A stretch of 16,130 nt of DNA, taken from assembly GCA_903858075.1 (NCBI GenBank), contig CAIOHI010000075.1, positions 1 through 16,130 of the forward strand. The letters are read 5' to 3'. The DNA is from an uncultured Actinomycetes bacterium. Lineage in GTDB: Bacteria > Actinomycetota > Acidimicrobiia > Acidimicrobiales > Ilumatobacteraceae. A program made the translations under genes and the position numbers. Below are positions 1-7,606 of the stretch, piece by piece (positions within the stretch are counted from its first letter, which is position 1; the number at the start of each line of letters is the position of its first letter). Under the pieces are notes generated by a model. The model did no database searches, was not told the DNA's origin, and worked only from the letters and a program-made list of their open reading frames with translations.

Positions 1-56
1 ACACCGGCTTCAAGTGCGCGACGTGCTTCTTCGTCGAACTTGAGAATTTTTGACAT
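1..56 (-). CDS. groL: 60 kDa chaperonin GroEL, N-terminal fragment (cut by window edge)
   Basis: Only the first 18 codons are inside the window, reading MSKILKFDEEARRALEAG, which is the typical GroEL amino terminus. GroEL forms the ATP-driven double-ring folding chamber that works with GroES in the cytoplasm. The ATG lies 9 bases after the groES stop codon, with an AAGG ribosome-binding sequence about 7 bases upstream that overlaps the groES stop. The two genes are therefore one bicistronic unit, controlled from the CIRCE promoter at about 457-486. The rest of the gene lies beyond position 1. Actinobacteria often carry a second groEL elsewhere, which cannot be judged here. Confidence 0.9.
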   Translation of the reverse strand, partial: MSKILKFDEEARRALEAG

Positions 57-65
57 TGCTACGCC

Positions 66-359
66 TTACTTCGCCACAATGGCGAGAACGTCACGGCTGG
101 TGAGAATGAGGAGATCGTCTCCACCAAAAGTCACTTCAGTACCGCCGTACTTGCTATACAAAACTGTGTCGCCAACTTTGATGTCGAGCGCTGAGTGCTT
201 ACCCGTGTCATCGCTCCAGCGGCCTGGGCCAACGGCGAGTACGGTGCCCTGCTGGGGCTTTTCTTTGGCAGTGTCGGGGATGACGAGACCCGAGGCAGTG
301 GTCTGCTCGGCTTCGTTTGGCTTCACGACAATACGGTCGTCCAACGGCTTAAGGTTCAT
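66..359 (-). CDS. groES: 10 kDa co-chaperonin GroES
   Basis: This 97-residue protein is the heptameric lid that closes the GroEL chamber. It opens MNLKPLDDRIVVKPNEAEQ, followed by the mobile-loop region at about residues 17-37 with SGLVIPDTAKEKPQ. The VGPGRW segment and the YSKYGGTEV strand near the C-terminus are typical, and the length is normal for the family. An in-frame reading extends upstream to 443, but those 28 residues do not look like GroES and run across the CIRCE operator. The ATG at 359 has a GGAGG ribosome-binding site 8 bases upstream, which settles the start. It is the first gene of the groES-groL operon and should be heat-shock inducible through HrcA. Confidence 0.97.
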   Translation of the reverse strand: MNLKPLDDRIVVKPNEAEQTTASGLVIPDTAKEKPQQGTVLAVGPGRWSDDTGKHSALDIKVGDTVLYSKYGGTEVTFGGDDLLILTSRDVLAIVAK

Positions 360-367
360 GTCGCAGG

Positions 368-372
368 CCTCC
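368..372 (-). promoter_or_regulatory. Shine-Dalgarno site of groES
   Basis: The minus strand reads GGAGG here, 8 bases before the ATG at 359. It decides the groES start against the longer in-frame reading to 443. It is the strongest ribosome-binding site I found in the window; most other genes have weak or overlapping sites. Confidence 0.85.
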
Positions 373-430
373 AATGGCGCTGATGTATATGGATAACGGT
401 TCACTCTGTGCGCACCAACGCCCTCAAGCG

Positions 431-457
431 TTAGCACTCGCAAGGAGTGAGTGCTAA
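431..457 (-). promoter_or_regulatory. CIRCE operator (HrcA binding site)
   Basis: This is a perfect inverted repeat: TTAGCACTC at 431-439, a 9-base spacer, then GAGTGCTAA at 449-457. It matches the known CIRCE consensus in both arms without mismatch. CIRCE is bound by the HrcA repressor, whose folding depends on GroEL, giving feedback control of the chaperonin genes. The repeat sits 71 bases before the groES start and immediately downstream of, and sharing one base with, the proposed -10 box. Bound HrcA would thus cover the start of transcription. The hrcA gene itself is not in the window. Confidence 0.97.
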
Positions 458-486
458 TGATACGGCCAGTTTTGGTCGGTTAACAA
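457..486 (-). promoter_or_regulatory. Putative promoter of groES-groL
   Basis: On the minus strand TTGTTA (481-486) is followed after 18 bases by TATCAT (457-462), a reasonable -35/-10 pair for the main sigma factor. The -10 box shares its last base with the CIRCE repeat, and transcription would begin inside the operator, the usual arrangement for HrcA control. The assignment rests on motif match and position only. Confidence 0.55.
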
Positions 487-501
487 CCGCAACCCCGAGT
501 C

Positions 502-1065
502 CTAGCTCAGAACCCGTAAAAGATGGGCTGTGGGGGCCAGCGGCAGCCCAATAACCGTCGACATTGACCCCTGGACCCGTTCCACGAGAACACCCCCGAA
601 ACCCTGCATTCCGTAGGCCCCCGCTTTGCCATACGACTCCCCCGTATCGAGATACCACTCCATGAGATGGGTGGAAATAGGCACCATGGTGACCCGAGCG
701 GTATCGATGATGGTGGTGCCCCCCTTTTCAGACAAGCAGGTCACAGCGGTATGAACGTGGTGTGTGCGACCCGACAAGATGCTCAATGTGCGCCGCGCCG
801 CTTCACGATCTGCAGGTTGATCATGCACCACACCATCAAGTTCCACACAGGTATCGGCACCCAAAAAGATGACGTCGCTCGTTACACCCAACTCGTCTGC
901 AATTTTTTGCGCTTTTTCCCGTGAGAGGCGCTGCACATATTTTGTTGCAGGTTCATTCTCGTGTTGCGTTTCATCAATATTTGCAGGCATTACTTCAGGA
1001 GAAAATCCAATGCGTTGCAATAAATCAAGACGACGCGGCGAACGCGAAGCAAGGACAATACGCAT
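502..1065 (-). CDS. maf: Maf-family nucleoside triphosphate pyrophosphatase
   Basis: This 187-residue cytoplasmic enzyme is predicted to hydrolyse non-canonical or excess nucleoside triphosphates to the monophosphate and pyrophosphate. Family signatures are the N-terminal SRSPRR (7-12), DET (31-33), SREKAQ (48-53), GADT (69-72) and KAGAYGMQG (147-155). GADT together with KAGAYG is the pattern of the E. coli YhdE branch (dTTP/UTP) rather than the YceF branch (7-methyl-GTP), so the former substrate range is inferred. One oddity: where YhdE and YceF read KP after the GADT strand, this protein reads QP (Q83). The ATG follows the dusB stop after only 5 bases, with GGCGGA in the dusB tail as ribosome-binding site. 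It is the last gene before the groES promoter, and I saw no clear terminator behind it. Confidence 0.9.
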   Translation of the reverse strand: MRIVLASRSPRRLDLLQRIGFSPEVMPANIDETQHENEPATKYVQRLSREKAQKIADELGVTSDVIFLGADTCVELDGVVHDQPADREAARRTLSILSGRTHHVHTAVTCLSEKGGTTIIDTARVTMVPISTHLMEWYLDTGESYGKAGAYGMQGFGGVLVERVQGSMSTVIGLPLAPTAHLLRVLS

Positions 1066-1070
1066 ATTGC

Positions 1071-2213
1071 TTATCCGCCGCTGAGTTGCATCTCGTTGTT
1101 GTCATCGGGGACAACCATGTCATCAAGACTCTCGAGATATCCAGGTGGCAATGCAACTTTAATAGGACCATTGGTGTGACCTCGTGTAAAACGTTCGCCG
1201 CCTTCAACAATTGCAATGCTGCGGTCAACATCTTCAAAGAGCTCTTCTAACTCTTGAACAGTTGAGCAATTTGATGCTCTTCTGCGCACTTCACCGCCAA
1301 CGGGGTACCCCGTGAGATACCAGCCAGCATGTTTGCGGAATTCTTTTGCACCACGAATATTTTCACCAGGTAGTGCGGTCGTGGCATGTGCATCAAGCAT
1401 GCGTGCATGTTGCAACATGACATCTACAACGTCACCAAGCAGTGGTGTTGGCTGAATGTCGCGCCCCGCAAATACATCGACAAGGTCACGAAATAACCAA
1501 GGCCGCCCGAGGCACCCTCGGCCAACCACAACGCCATCGCATCCTGTTTGTTCCATCATCTTCACTGCATCGTGCGCATCCCAAATGTCGCCATTACCAA
1601 GTACTTGCAGATCGGGAAAGTGCGACTTCAAAGTGGCAATAGCCGGCCAGCGAGCTTGCCCTGCGTAATGTTGTTCAACAGTTCGGGCATGCAGAGCAAC
1701 CCATGCAACGCCTTCTTCGCCAGCAATTTCTGCCGTATGCAGATACGTCAACAGGTCGTCGGTAATTCCCATACGGAATTTACAGGTAACCGGAATACCA
1801 CCTTTTTTGCCTTCACTCACTGCAGCACGAATGATGGCGCGTAATAAGTTTTTCTTCAGTGGCACAGCTGCTCCGCCACCCTTACGAGTGACCTTGGCTG
1901 CTGGGCATCCAAAATTGAGATCAATATGGTCAACAGCATTATTGGCTACAAGTTGTGAAACTGCTTTGCCCATAATTTCCGGATCTGACCCATACAGCTG
2001 CACGCTACGTAGATCTTCATCGGGGCTAAAGGTAATAAGGCGTTGCGATTTCGGGCTGAATCGCACTAAGCCCGTAGCCATTACCATTTCATTCACATAT
2101 ACAAGCCCCGGGCCAAACTGTCGACACAGTGAACGAAATGGCGCATTGGTGACGCCAGCCATTGGCGCTAGAACTACGGGCACCTGAAGTGTGTGCGAAC
2201 CAAGTTTTAACAT
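1071..2213 (-). CDS. dusB: tRNA-dihydrouridine synthase, DusB-like
   Basis: This 380-residue flavoenzyme reduces uridine to dihydrouridine in tRNA using FMN and NAD(P)H. The N-terminal TIM-barrel shows PMAGVTN (17-23), EMVMATGLV (42-50), VQLYGSDP (71-78) and DLNFGCP (98-104) with the catalytic cysteine at 103. It continues with CKFRMG (144-149), HARTVEQHYAG (175-185) and, in the FMN phosphate region, GNGDIWD and VVVGRGCLGRPWLF (228-241). A helical C-terminal domain follows. The reading frame stays open to 2345, but that adds 44 unrelated residues inside tsaD; the ATG at 2213 gives the normal N-terminus MLKLGSHTLQVPVVLAPMAG. It follows tsaD after 10 bases. DusB rather than another Dus branch is inferred from actinobacterial usage. 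Confidence 0.93.
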   Translation of the reverse strand: MLKLGSHTLQVPVVLAPMAGVTNAPFRSLCRQFGPGLVYVNEMVMATGLVRFSPKSQRLITFSPDEDLRSVQLYGSDPEIMGKAVSQLVANNAVDHIDLNFGCPAAKVTRKGGGAAVPLKKNLLRAIIRAAVSEGKKGGIPVTCKFRMGITDDLLTYLHTAEIAGEEGVAWVALHARTVEQHYAGQARWPAIATLKSHFPDLQVLGNGDIWDAHDAVKMMEQTGCDGVVVGRGCLGRPWLFRDLVDVFAGRDIQPTPLLGDVVDVMLQHARMLDAHATTALPGENIRGAKEFRKHAGWYLTGYPVGGEVRRRASNCSTVQELEELFEDVDRSIAIVEGGERFTRGHTNGPIKVALPPGYLESLDDMVVPDDNNEMQLSGG

Positions 2214-2223
2214 GAGATTGCTT

Positions 2224-3267
2224 TCACTTTCTCTCTCCGCGGTTACCACGCACAGTAGAACCGGTGAGTGAGAGATGCGGAATAGCACCAGTGTCGAGAC
2301 CAGAGGGTCCGTGATCTCGCAATCGATACCAACCTGCCGAAGCAATCATTGCTGCGTTGTCGGTGCACATTGCCTTGCTTGGTAAAGCCACATGGAATCC
2401 GGCCCCGCTGCCCACTCGCTGCATTTCACTACGCAATAGAGAGTTTGCAGCTACTCCTCCACCCAGCACAATACTTTTTGCTCCAACTTGTTGTGCTGCT
2501 CTCAGAGTTTTTACTACGAGAACATCGACCACCGCATGTTGGAACGAAGCGGCGATGTCTTGTGAAGCAACATCTGGATTTTTGCGAACATAGTTAATGA
2601 CCGATGTCTTGAGACCACTGAAGGAAAAATCGAGACCGTCGTGCAACATTGCTCTCGGAAATTCAACACTTTGCGGGTTTCCTAATTGTGCTGCAGCATC
2701 AACGGCAGGGCCGCCCGGGTAGCCGATGTCGAGAAAACGAGCGATTTTGTCGAATGCTTCGCCGGCAGCATCGTCAATTGTTGCTCCCAATAGTGAGTAC
2801 TCACCAGGGGCTGTCATGTGAATGAGCAAGGTGTTTCCACCCGACACCAAAAGCACTACCGCGGGGAACGGCAACTGCGGCTCTTCAAGAAGTGCGGCAT
2901 AGAGATGTGCCTCAAGATGGTTCACGCCAATAAAGGGAACACCTAAGCCGTAGGCCATTGCCTTCCCCGCAGAGACACCCACAAGGAGCGCACCAATGAG
3001 GCCAGGGCCAACGGTTGTAGCAACTGCATTAATTCGTTCTGAACCAATGCCAGCCAACTGAATTGCTTCATTAATAACGGGCTGCATCAGTTCAAGGTGT
3101 GCACGGCTGGCGACTTCAGGAACAACACCACCAAATTTTGCGTGAATATCAATTTGGCTAGATACGACCGATGAAAGAACATCGTTTCCGCCCATCACAA
3201 TTGCGGCTGCTGTTTCATCGCAGCTGCTTTCAATACCAAGTACGACTGTTGAATTATCTATGTGCAT
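2224..3267 (-). CDS. tsaD: tRNA N6-adenosine threonylcarbamoyltransferase TsaD
   Basis: TsaD transfers the threonylcarbamoyl group from threonylcarbamoyl-AMP to A37 of tRNAs that read ANN codons (t6A), working with TsaB and TsaE. From the ATG at 3267 it has 347 residues, normal for the family. It belongs to the ASKHA fold: GIESSCDET (11-19), the metal ligands in HLEAH (H117, H121) and D303 in CTDNAA, VSGGNT (141-146), GYPGGP (182-187), FSFSGLK (214-220) and LGGGVAANS (268-276). A GTG or TTG a few codons earlier, and an ATG at 3303, are in frame, but the chosen ATG gives the usual short N-terminus and has GGAA upstream. It overlaps the end of rimI by 14 bases, so coupled translation is likely. 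Confidence 0.96.
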   Translation of the reverse strand: MHIDNSTVVLGIESSCDETAAAIVMGGNDVLSSVVSSQIDIHAKFGGVVPEVASRAHLELMQPVINEAIQLAGIGSERINAVATTVGPGLIGALLVGVSAGKAMAYGLGVPFIGVNHLEAHLYAALLEEPQLPFPAVVLLVSGGNTLLIHMTAPGEYSLLGATIDDAAGEAFDKIARFLDIGYPGGPAVDAAAQLGNPQSVEFPRAMLHDGLDFSFSGLKTSVINYVRKNPDVASQDIAASFQHAVVDVLVVKTLRAAQQVGAKSIVLGGGVAANSLLRSEMQRVGSGAGFHVALPSKAMCTDNAAMIASAGWYRLRDHGPSGLDTGAIPHLSLTGSTVRGNRGERK

Positions 3268-3802
3268 TGGCACGTTCCATTTCAATTTCTCGCAACCGCG
3301 CACCGTACTCAGGACTGCTGACCTCGTGACACCACATCACCATTGCATCTTCAACATTTTCGTAATACTTTTTCCGCACGCCTGCTGGCGCAAAACCAAA
3401 TCGCCGATACAACTCTTGTGCAGCAGTGTTGCTCATTCGCACTTCGAGCGTGAGCGCCTGGCATTCACGCTCGCGAGCTTTCCATGCAAGTTCCAACAAA
3501 AGATCTGTGGCAATTCCACGCCGTTGCCATTCAGGGTGAACTGCAATATTGGTGACATGGGCATCGTCTGGGGTGAACAACAGGCCGCCGTACCCCACTA
3601 GTTCTTCGCCAATTTGCCCCACAATATAAAAGCGTTGTTCGCGACGCACGAGTTCAATCTCGGCATGGAATACGCCGAGCGTCCATGGGCGGGGGTACAC
3701 CACTTCTTCTATAGGCATGATTGCCTTCAAGTGCTTCCGACGCATCGGCAGAATGTCGAGCACTGGTGCGTTCAGTTCATTTGGCTTTCTCATGATGCTC
3801 AT
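3254..3802 (-). CDS. rimI: GNAT N-acetyltransferase RimI-like (ribosomal protein S18 alanine acetyltransferase)
   Basis: This 182-residue Gcn5-related acetyltransferase would acetylate protein N-termini with acetyl-CoA; the family prototype modifies ribosomal protein S18. The acetyl-CoA pyrophosphate loop is QRRGIA (93-98), preceded by the strand NIAVHPEW. The C-terminal part carries NTAAQELYRRFGF (125-137) and RKKYYENVEDAMVM, both typical of RimI. The start is chosen at ATG 3802, which overlaps the tsaB stop as ATGA; a GTG at 3814 and an ATG at 3793 are alternatives. The gene sits between tsaB and tsaD, the arrangement also known in Mycobacterium. In several actinobacteria RimI acts on substrates other than S18, so the exact target is open. 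Confidence 0.9.
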   Translation of the reverse strand: MSIMRKPNELNAPVLDILPMRRKHLKAIMPIEEVVYPRPWTLGVFHAEIELVRREQRFYIVGQIGEELVGYGGLLFTPDDAHVTNIAVHPEWQRRGIATDLLLELAWKARERECQALTLEVRMSNTAAQELYRRFGFAPAGVRKKYYENVEDAMVMWCHEVSSPEYGARLREIEMERANAHR

Positions 3803-4542
3803 CGTGTTAGCCACTGAATTTCTGCATCGGGAGCACGTAAATAAATGGGCGCAATAGGGTCGCCTTGAATACGACCAGCGGCGTACTTCTTGGCTGCAAG
3901 TGATACCAGAGTTGAAGCATGTGGAAGGTGCGGATTGAACGCAAAATGGTGTGCTCCGGAGCGCTCCCCCAGAAGTGCAAGATCAGGAACTTCAACGAGA
4001 GACGCTGCATATTTCACGGCACCAGTTCCCAGCACAACTGATCTTTGTGACCTATCGAGTAGATCTTCAACGAGCTCTTCAATCTCGCCAACACGTGGTT
4101 CTCGTATTTCTTCCAACGACCCGCCTGCCGCGTGATCAATACGATGCATTGACCAGTACACCTGATTTCGCCGTGCATCAAGAATTGGCACAACAATTTC
4201 CGCATCATCTAATTCCTGCAATGCAACACGCTCTATGCCGTGGGCAAGAACCTGCAAGCTATCTAGGCCAATCAGAGGAAGTTCAGCTATGTCTGACAAC
4301 GTAAGTGCCGTAGTAATTCCCACTCGCATTCCGGTGAAGAGTCCGGGGCCAAGATCTACAGCAATAACACTGAGTTCATGAATGCTGATTCCAACATTAC
4401 GTAAAAGAAGTTCTATTGCAGGAATGAGAGATTCAACATGACGCCGATCACTCGCAAGTTGAAAACTTGCAGAGATGCTCTCTTCATCTCCTACAGCCAC
4501 ACTTACTTGTTCACTCGATGTATCGATGCCTAAAATTTTCAT
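3799..4542 (-). CDS. tsaB: tRNA threonylcarbamoyladenosine biosynthesis protein TsaB
   Basis: TsaB is the non-catalytic ASKHA partner of TsaD and scaffolds the TsaB-TsaD-TsaE complex for t6A synthesis. The 247-residue product begins MKILGIDTSSEQVSVAVG, the usual nucleotide-fold start. It carries the family signature LGPGLFTGMRVG at about 64-75 (usual form GPGSFTGLRIG), then the conserved PILDARRNQVYWS segment. Its start overlaps the tsaE stop by four bases (ATGA), with GGGATGA acting as a possible ribosome-binding site. Its stop overlaps the rimI start in the same way. The C-terminal half is weakly conserved, as is usual for TsaB. Confidence 0.94.
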   Translation of the reverse strand: MKILGIDTSSEQVSVAVGDEESISASFQLASDRRHVESLIPAIELLLRNVGISIHELSVIAVDLGPGLFTGMRVGITTALTLSDIAELPLIGLDSLQVLAHGIERVALQELDDAEIVVPILDARRNQVYWSMHRIDHAAGGSLEEIREPRVGEIEELVEDLLDRSQRSVVLGTGAVKYAASLVEVPDLALLGERSGAHHFAFNPHLPHASTLVSLAAKKYAAGRIQGDPIAPIYLRAPDAEIQWLTR

Positions 4543-5039
4543 TGGTCATCCCAATCGGCATCATTACGTGCATACAACTTGGTGGCCGCAACCAAAAGTG
4601 GCCAACGAAGTTCCCAACGCTTTCCCACTGCACGAATTTCTATATCTCGAGATTCATCTTGTTCGCAAAGGCCAATACGAATTTCAAGATGCTCGCCAAT
4701 GACGTCGTCACCAACGTCGCCCCATTCAATGAGGACGATGTCTCCTTGTTGTGAGAACTCTTCAAGTGCCAGGTCGGCAATTTCATCTCTATTTTTCAAG
4801 CGATAAAGATCGGCGTGGTGCACCGTTGCATCGTTACCCGCATAAGTGTGTACCAAGTTGAATGTGGGTGATGTCACTGGCCCGGTTACTCCGAGCGCCG
4901 CACAAATGCCCTGAGCTAGCAAAGTTTTTCCTGCTCCCATTTCACCCGCAAGTACCACCGTGTCGCCAAGGCGTAAATACGAAGCAACTACTGCAGCAAT
5001 TTCGCGAGTGGCAATGGGAGAAGAAGCAAATAAATTCAT
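4539..5039 (-). CDS. tsaE: tRNA threonylcarbamoyladenosine biosynthesis ATPase TsaE
   Basis: TsaE is the small P-loop ATPase that drives turnover of the TsaB-TsaD complex in t6A synthesis. In this 166-residue protein the Walker A loop is GEMGAGKT (32-39). It is followed by TSPTF (57-61), the HADLYR motif and IEWGD, a Walker B-like segment, in the family's order and spacing. The start ATG lies 20 bases after the alr stop with no strong ribosome-binding site; a GAAG lies rather far upstream. The end overlaps tsaB by four bases. The fourth t6A protein, TsaC, is not in this window, as is common. Confidence 0.95.
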   Translation of the reverse strand: MNLFASSPIATREIAAVVASYLRLGDTVVLAGEMGAGKTLLAQGICAALGVTGPVTSPTFNLVHTYAGNDATVHHADLYRLKNRDEIADLALEEFSQQGDIVLIEWGDVGDDVIGEHLEIRIGLCEQDESRDIEIRAVGKRWELRWPLLVAATKLYARNDADWDDQ

Positions 5040-5059
5040 ATAGATATGTACTTCAGATG

Positions 5060-6211
5060 CTAGTGAGGCACTTCGACGTATTGGCGTTCAATGCGCGCAC
5101 CAATGCCACAAGTAACTTCATATGCAATAGTGCCCAATGCATGAGCCCAATCGGTAGCAGTAATGACTTCAGATCCTTGTTTCCCGATGAGAACCACTTC
5201 ATCGCCTACCGCTACCTGGCAAACCCCTACTGGCCCACAATTCACCATGAGTTGGTCCATAGTGATGACTCCCATTATTGGGAAACGTCTTCCACCAATC
5301 AGTACTCCTCCGCCCTCACTCCATAACTTGCGTGGCACGCCGTCGGCGTACCCAATTGGAATGGTTGCAACAACACATTCCTCTTTAGCGATTGCTCGGT
5401 GGCCATACGACACACCTTGACCAGGCTGTACAACATGAACATGTGACACGCGAGCCTTCAGCGACATGACTGGCTCTAAGTCACGGCAGTCGTCAGTAAG
5501 TTCTGGCCCCGGGCTCAAGCCATAACTTGAAATTCCTACACGAACCAATGAATGCCTTTCGTGTGGGAACCGAATTGCCGCAGCAGAATTACAACTATGA
5601 ATTTTAAGACTTTCCGAAAGATGACCTAACTGATTGAGAGATTCGGCAAATATACGACTTTGCTCATTGTTTGCCGGATGCTCTGGCTCATCAGCATTTG
5701 CAAAGTGTGTATAGATTCCCTCGAGAGAAATGCATGGAGAAAGTTCTTGCACATGGTGTACAAGCTCCATCAGCAACTCCGGTGCTACACCAACACGATG
5801 CATCCCGGTATCAATTTTAATATGTACAGGAACTTGCGAAATTCCTAATGCCACTGCATGCTTTACCAATTCATTGACATACTCAATTGAGTAGACCGTG
5901 TGTGTTGCCGCATGTTGCAACAAAATAGGAAGTGATTCAAAAGGTTGCTGGCTCAGAACAAGTATCGAAGCCTGCACGCCAGCATTTCTGAGTTCTACAA
6001 CTTCGCCAGACAGTGCAACACATAGACCAGAAGCCCCTGCAGTAAGTGCAGACTTCGCAATTGGTACTGCGCCGTGTCCGTAGGCATTTGCTTTCACAAC
6101 TGCCCACACTTCTGATGGGGCCACAAGAGTTTTCAGAGACTGAATATTGTTGGCGTAAGCAGCAAGGTTTACTTCAGCCCATGCCCAGCGCTTTACGTTA
6201 GATTCACTCAT
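5060..6211 (-). CDS. alr: Alanine racemase
   Basis: This PLP enzyme interconverts L- and D-alanine and supplies D-Ala for peptidoglycan. The 383-residue protein has the PLP-lysine motif VVKANAYGHG (K40), KIDTGMHRVG (131-141), HSCNSAA and the second catalytic tyrosine in GVSYG (Y269). It ends with IGYADGVPR (286-294) and GVITMDQLMV (314-323) of the C-terminal beta domain. The ATG at 6211 is preferred to the upstream in-frame reading because it gives the standard start ahead of the WAEVNLAAYANNI segment and has GGTGG close upstream. It overlaps the nnr stop by eight bases (ATGAGTGA), so translation is probably coupled to nnr. Confidence 0.96.
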   Translation of the reverse strand: MSESNVKRWAWAEVNLAAYANNIQSLKTLVAPSEVWAVVKANAYGHGAVPIAKSALTAGASGLCVALSGEVVELRNAGVQASILVLSQQPFESLPILLQHAATHTVYSIEYVNELVKHAVALGISQVPVHIKIDTGMHRVGVAPELLMELVHHVQELSPCISLEGIYTHFANADEPEHPANNEQSRIFAESLNQLGHLSESLKIHSCNSAAAIRFPHERHSLVRVGISSYGLSPGPELTDDCRDLEPVMSLKARVSHVHVVQPGQGVSYGHRAIAKEECVVATIPIGYADGVPRKLWSEGGGVLIGGRRFPIMGVITMDQLMVNCGPVGVCQVAVGDEVVLIGKQGSEVITATDWAHALGTIAYEVTCGIGARIERQYVEVPH

Positions 6212-7586
6212 AGCCACCAACCTGAATTTCTTGCACAATATCTGATGCCACTACACCATATTTGGGAAGCCGCTCTAATGCATTTCCATGAATGAATGCC
6301 CCGGCTGCTGCAGCATGAAAAGCATTAAGCCCCATAGCAAGTAGCGCAGCAATTACTCCTGTTAAAACATCGCCCGATCCTGCTGTCGCGAGTCGAGTAT
6401 CACCATTTGTAATGCAGAAAACATTTCCACCTGGTTCTGCAACCACCGTGGTGGAACCTTTCAAGAGAACAACAGCCTGTAGAGCTGCCGCTGCCTTGCG
6501 GGTGTCGGCAATACGATCTGCACTCGGCCGCTCCCCCGTCAGGGCACTGAACTCGCCGTCATGAGGTGTAAGCACTGTTTCCGCCGTGCGCTGAGCAAAG
6601 AAGTTGGCCATGTTTCTGCGTTGACCGTCTCGCGAAGAAGCAAGTATTTGCAAACCGTCGCCATCAATAACCAAAGGCACTGGGCAACGCGACACAAAAT
6701 GAAAAACTTCATCTACAAGCTCATCACCTCGACCCAAACCTGGTCCGATAAGAGCAGATGCGAAACGTTCAATATCGGACAGGCATTGGTCGGCCCAATG
6801 AAGTTCGGAAACCGACCGATACACCACTTCGAGCGGGGCAATTGTTTCCGGCATTCCACCAATGGAAGACAAGTGCACAATACCTGCACCTGCTTTATAG
6901 GCAGCGGAGCAACTGAGTTGGGCGGCACCCATCATTGTTTTGGAGCCCGCAATTGCGCGCACTGCTGATTTCCATTTATGTGTTGTTGGGGCACGCGGCG
7001 GAACCCACTGTTCAACATCACTACGTGTAACCACGCTGATTATTTTCTCGTCTACATTTTTGCCCAAACCTAATGGCAGGTCTAAAGACGCCACGGTGAC
7101 AACACCGGCATGCATTCGACCTGGCTGCAAAACGATGCCCGGTTTCAGCGCACCGAATGTGACCGTTTGTTGCGCTACAAAGGGAACACCACGACACTCT
7201 CCAGTTGTTGCGTCAATTCCACTTGGAATATCGACCGCAAGAACAGGAGCATTCGTGAGGGGTGCATAAAATTCTCCGCGTAACCCTGTGCCATAAACAG
7301 CGTCAATGACGAGATCGCATTCTGGAAGTTGCGCTGGTATCTCGCTAGAAGCGAATAATGAAACCTTGACGCCACGTGCGCGCAGAAATTCACTGGCAAC
7401 TCTTCCATCTTCACCGTTATTGCCTTTTCCTACAAGAACAACCACATGCTTGCCATATGACCCATTGAGCATGCGCAACGCAGCTTGCGCCACCGCATAA
7501 CCGGCCTGACGGATAAATACAGCAACATCTACCTCACTGTGAGCATCGATGTATCGCATTTGCTCTGGGGTAAAGACGGCCTCCAT
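6204..7586 (-). CDS. nnr: Bifunctional NAD(P)H-hydrate epimerase / ADP-dependent dehydratase
   Basis: This 460-residue fusion repairs hydrated NAD(P)H: the N-terminal domain interconverts R- and S-NAD(P)HX and the C-terminal domain dehydrates the S form with ADP. The epimerase half (about 1-190) shows VGKGNNGEDG (52-61), DAVYGTGLRG (95-104), DIPSGID (119-125) and TFGALKPG (143-150). The dehydratase half shows GSKTMMGAAQLS (214-225), AGAGIVHLS (232-240), IGPGLG (280-285), VIDGDGL (306-312), LTPHDGEF (339-346) and the ribokinase-fold signature TAGSGDVLTG (401-410). The ATG at 7586 lies 20 bases after the acpS stop and gives a normal N-terminus; the in-frame upstream extension to 7667 lies inside acpS and is rich in cysteine, unlike the family. 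Confidence 0.95.
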   Translation of the reverse strand: MEAVFTPEQMRYIDAHSEVDVAVFIRQAGYAVAQAALRMLNGSYGKHVVVLVGKGNNGEDGRVASEFLRARGVKVSLFASSEIPAQLPECDLVIDAVYGTGLRGEFYAPLTNAPVLAVDIPSGIDATTGECRGVPFVAQQTVTFGALKPGIVLQPGRMHAGVVTVASLDLPLGLGKNVDEKIISVVTRSDVEQWVPPRAPTTHKWKSAVRAIAGSKTMMGAAQLSCSAAYKAGAGIVHLSSIGGMPETIAPLEVVYRSVSELHWADQCLSDIERFASALIGPGLGRGDELVDEVFHFVSRCPVPLVIDGDGLQILASSRDGQRRNMANFFAQRTAETVLTPHDGEFSALTGERPSADRIADTRKAAAALQAVVLLKGSTTVVAEPGGNVFCITNGDTRLATAGSGDVLTGVIAALLAMGLNAFHAAAAGAFIHGNALERLPKYGVVASDIVQEIQVGGYE

Positions 7587-7606
7587 GGCTTTAGCGTACG
7601 GGGCTA

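Noticed and set aside
2214..2345. N-terminal extension of dusB by 44 residues
   Set aside because: It runs through tsaD in another frame and has no likeness to Dus proteins; the ATG at 2213 gives the normal N-terminus.
3445..3473. 9-bp perfect inverted repeat in rimI (CGAGCGTGA / TCACGCTCG, 11-base loop)
   Set aside because: It is inside coding sequence, has no T-run, and about one such repeat is expected by chance in a window of this size.
4862..5326. Plus-strand open frame of 154 codons across tsaE and alr
   Set aside because: It is antisense to two well-supported genes and its product resembles no family. No promoter or ribosome-binding site is visible.
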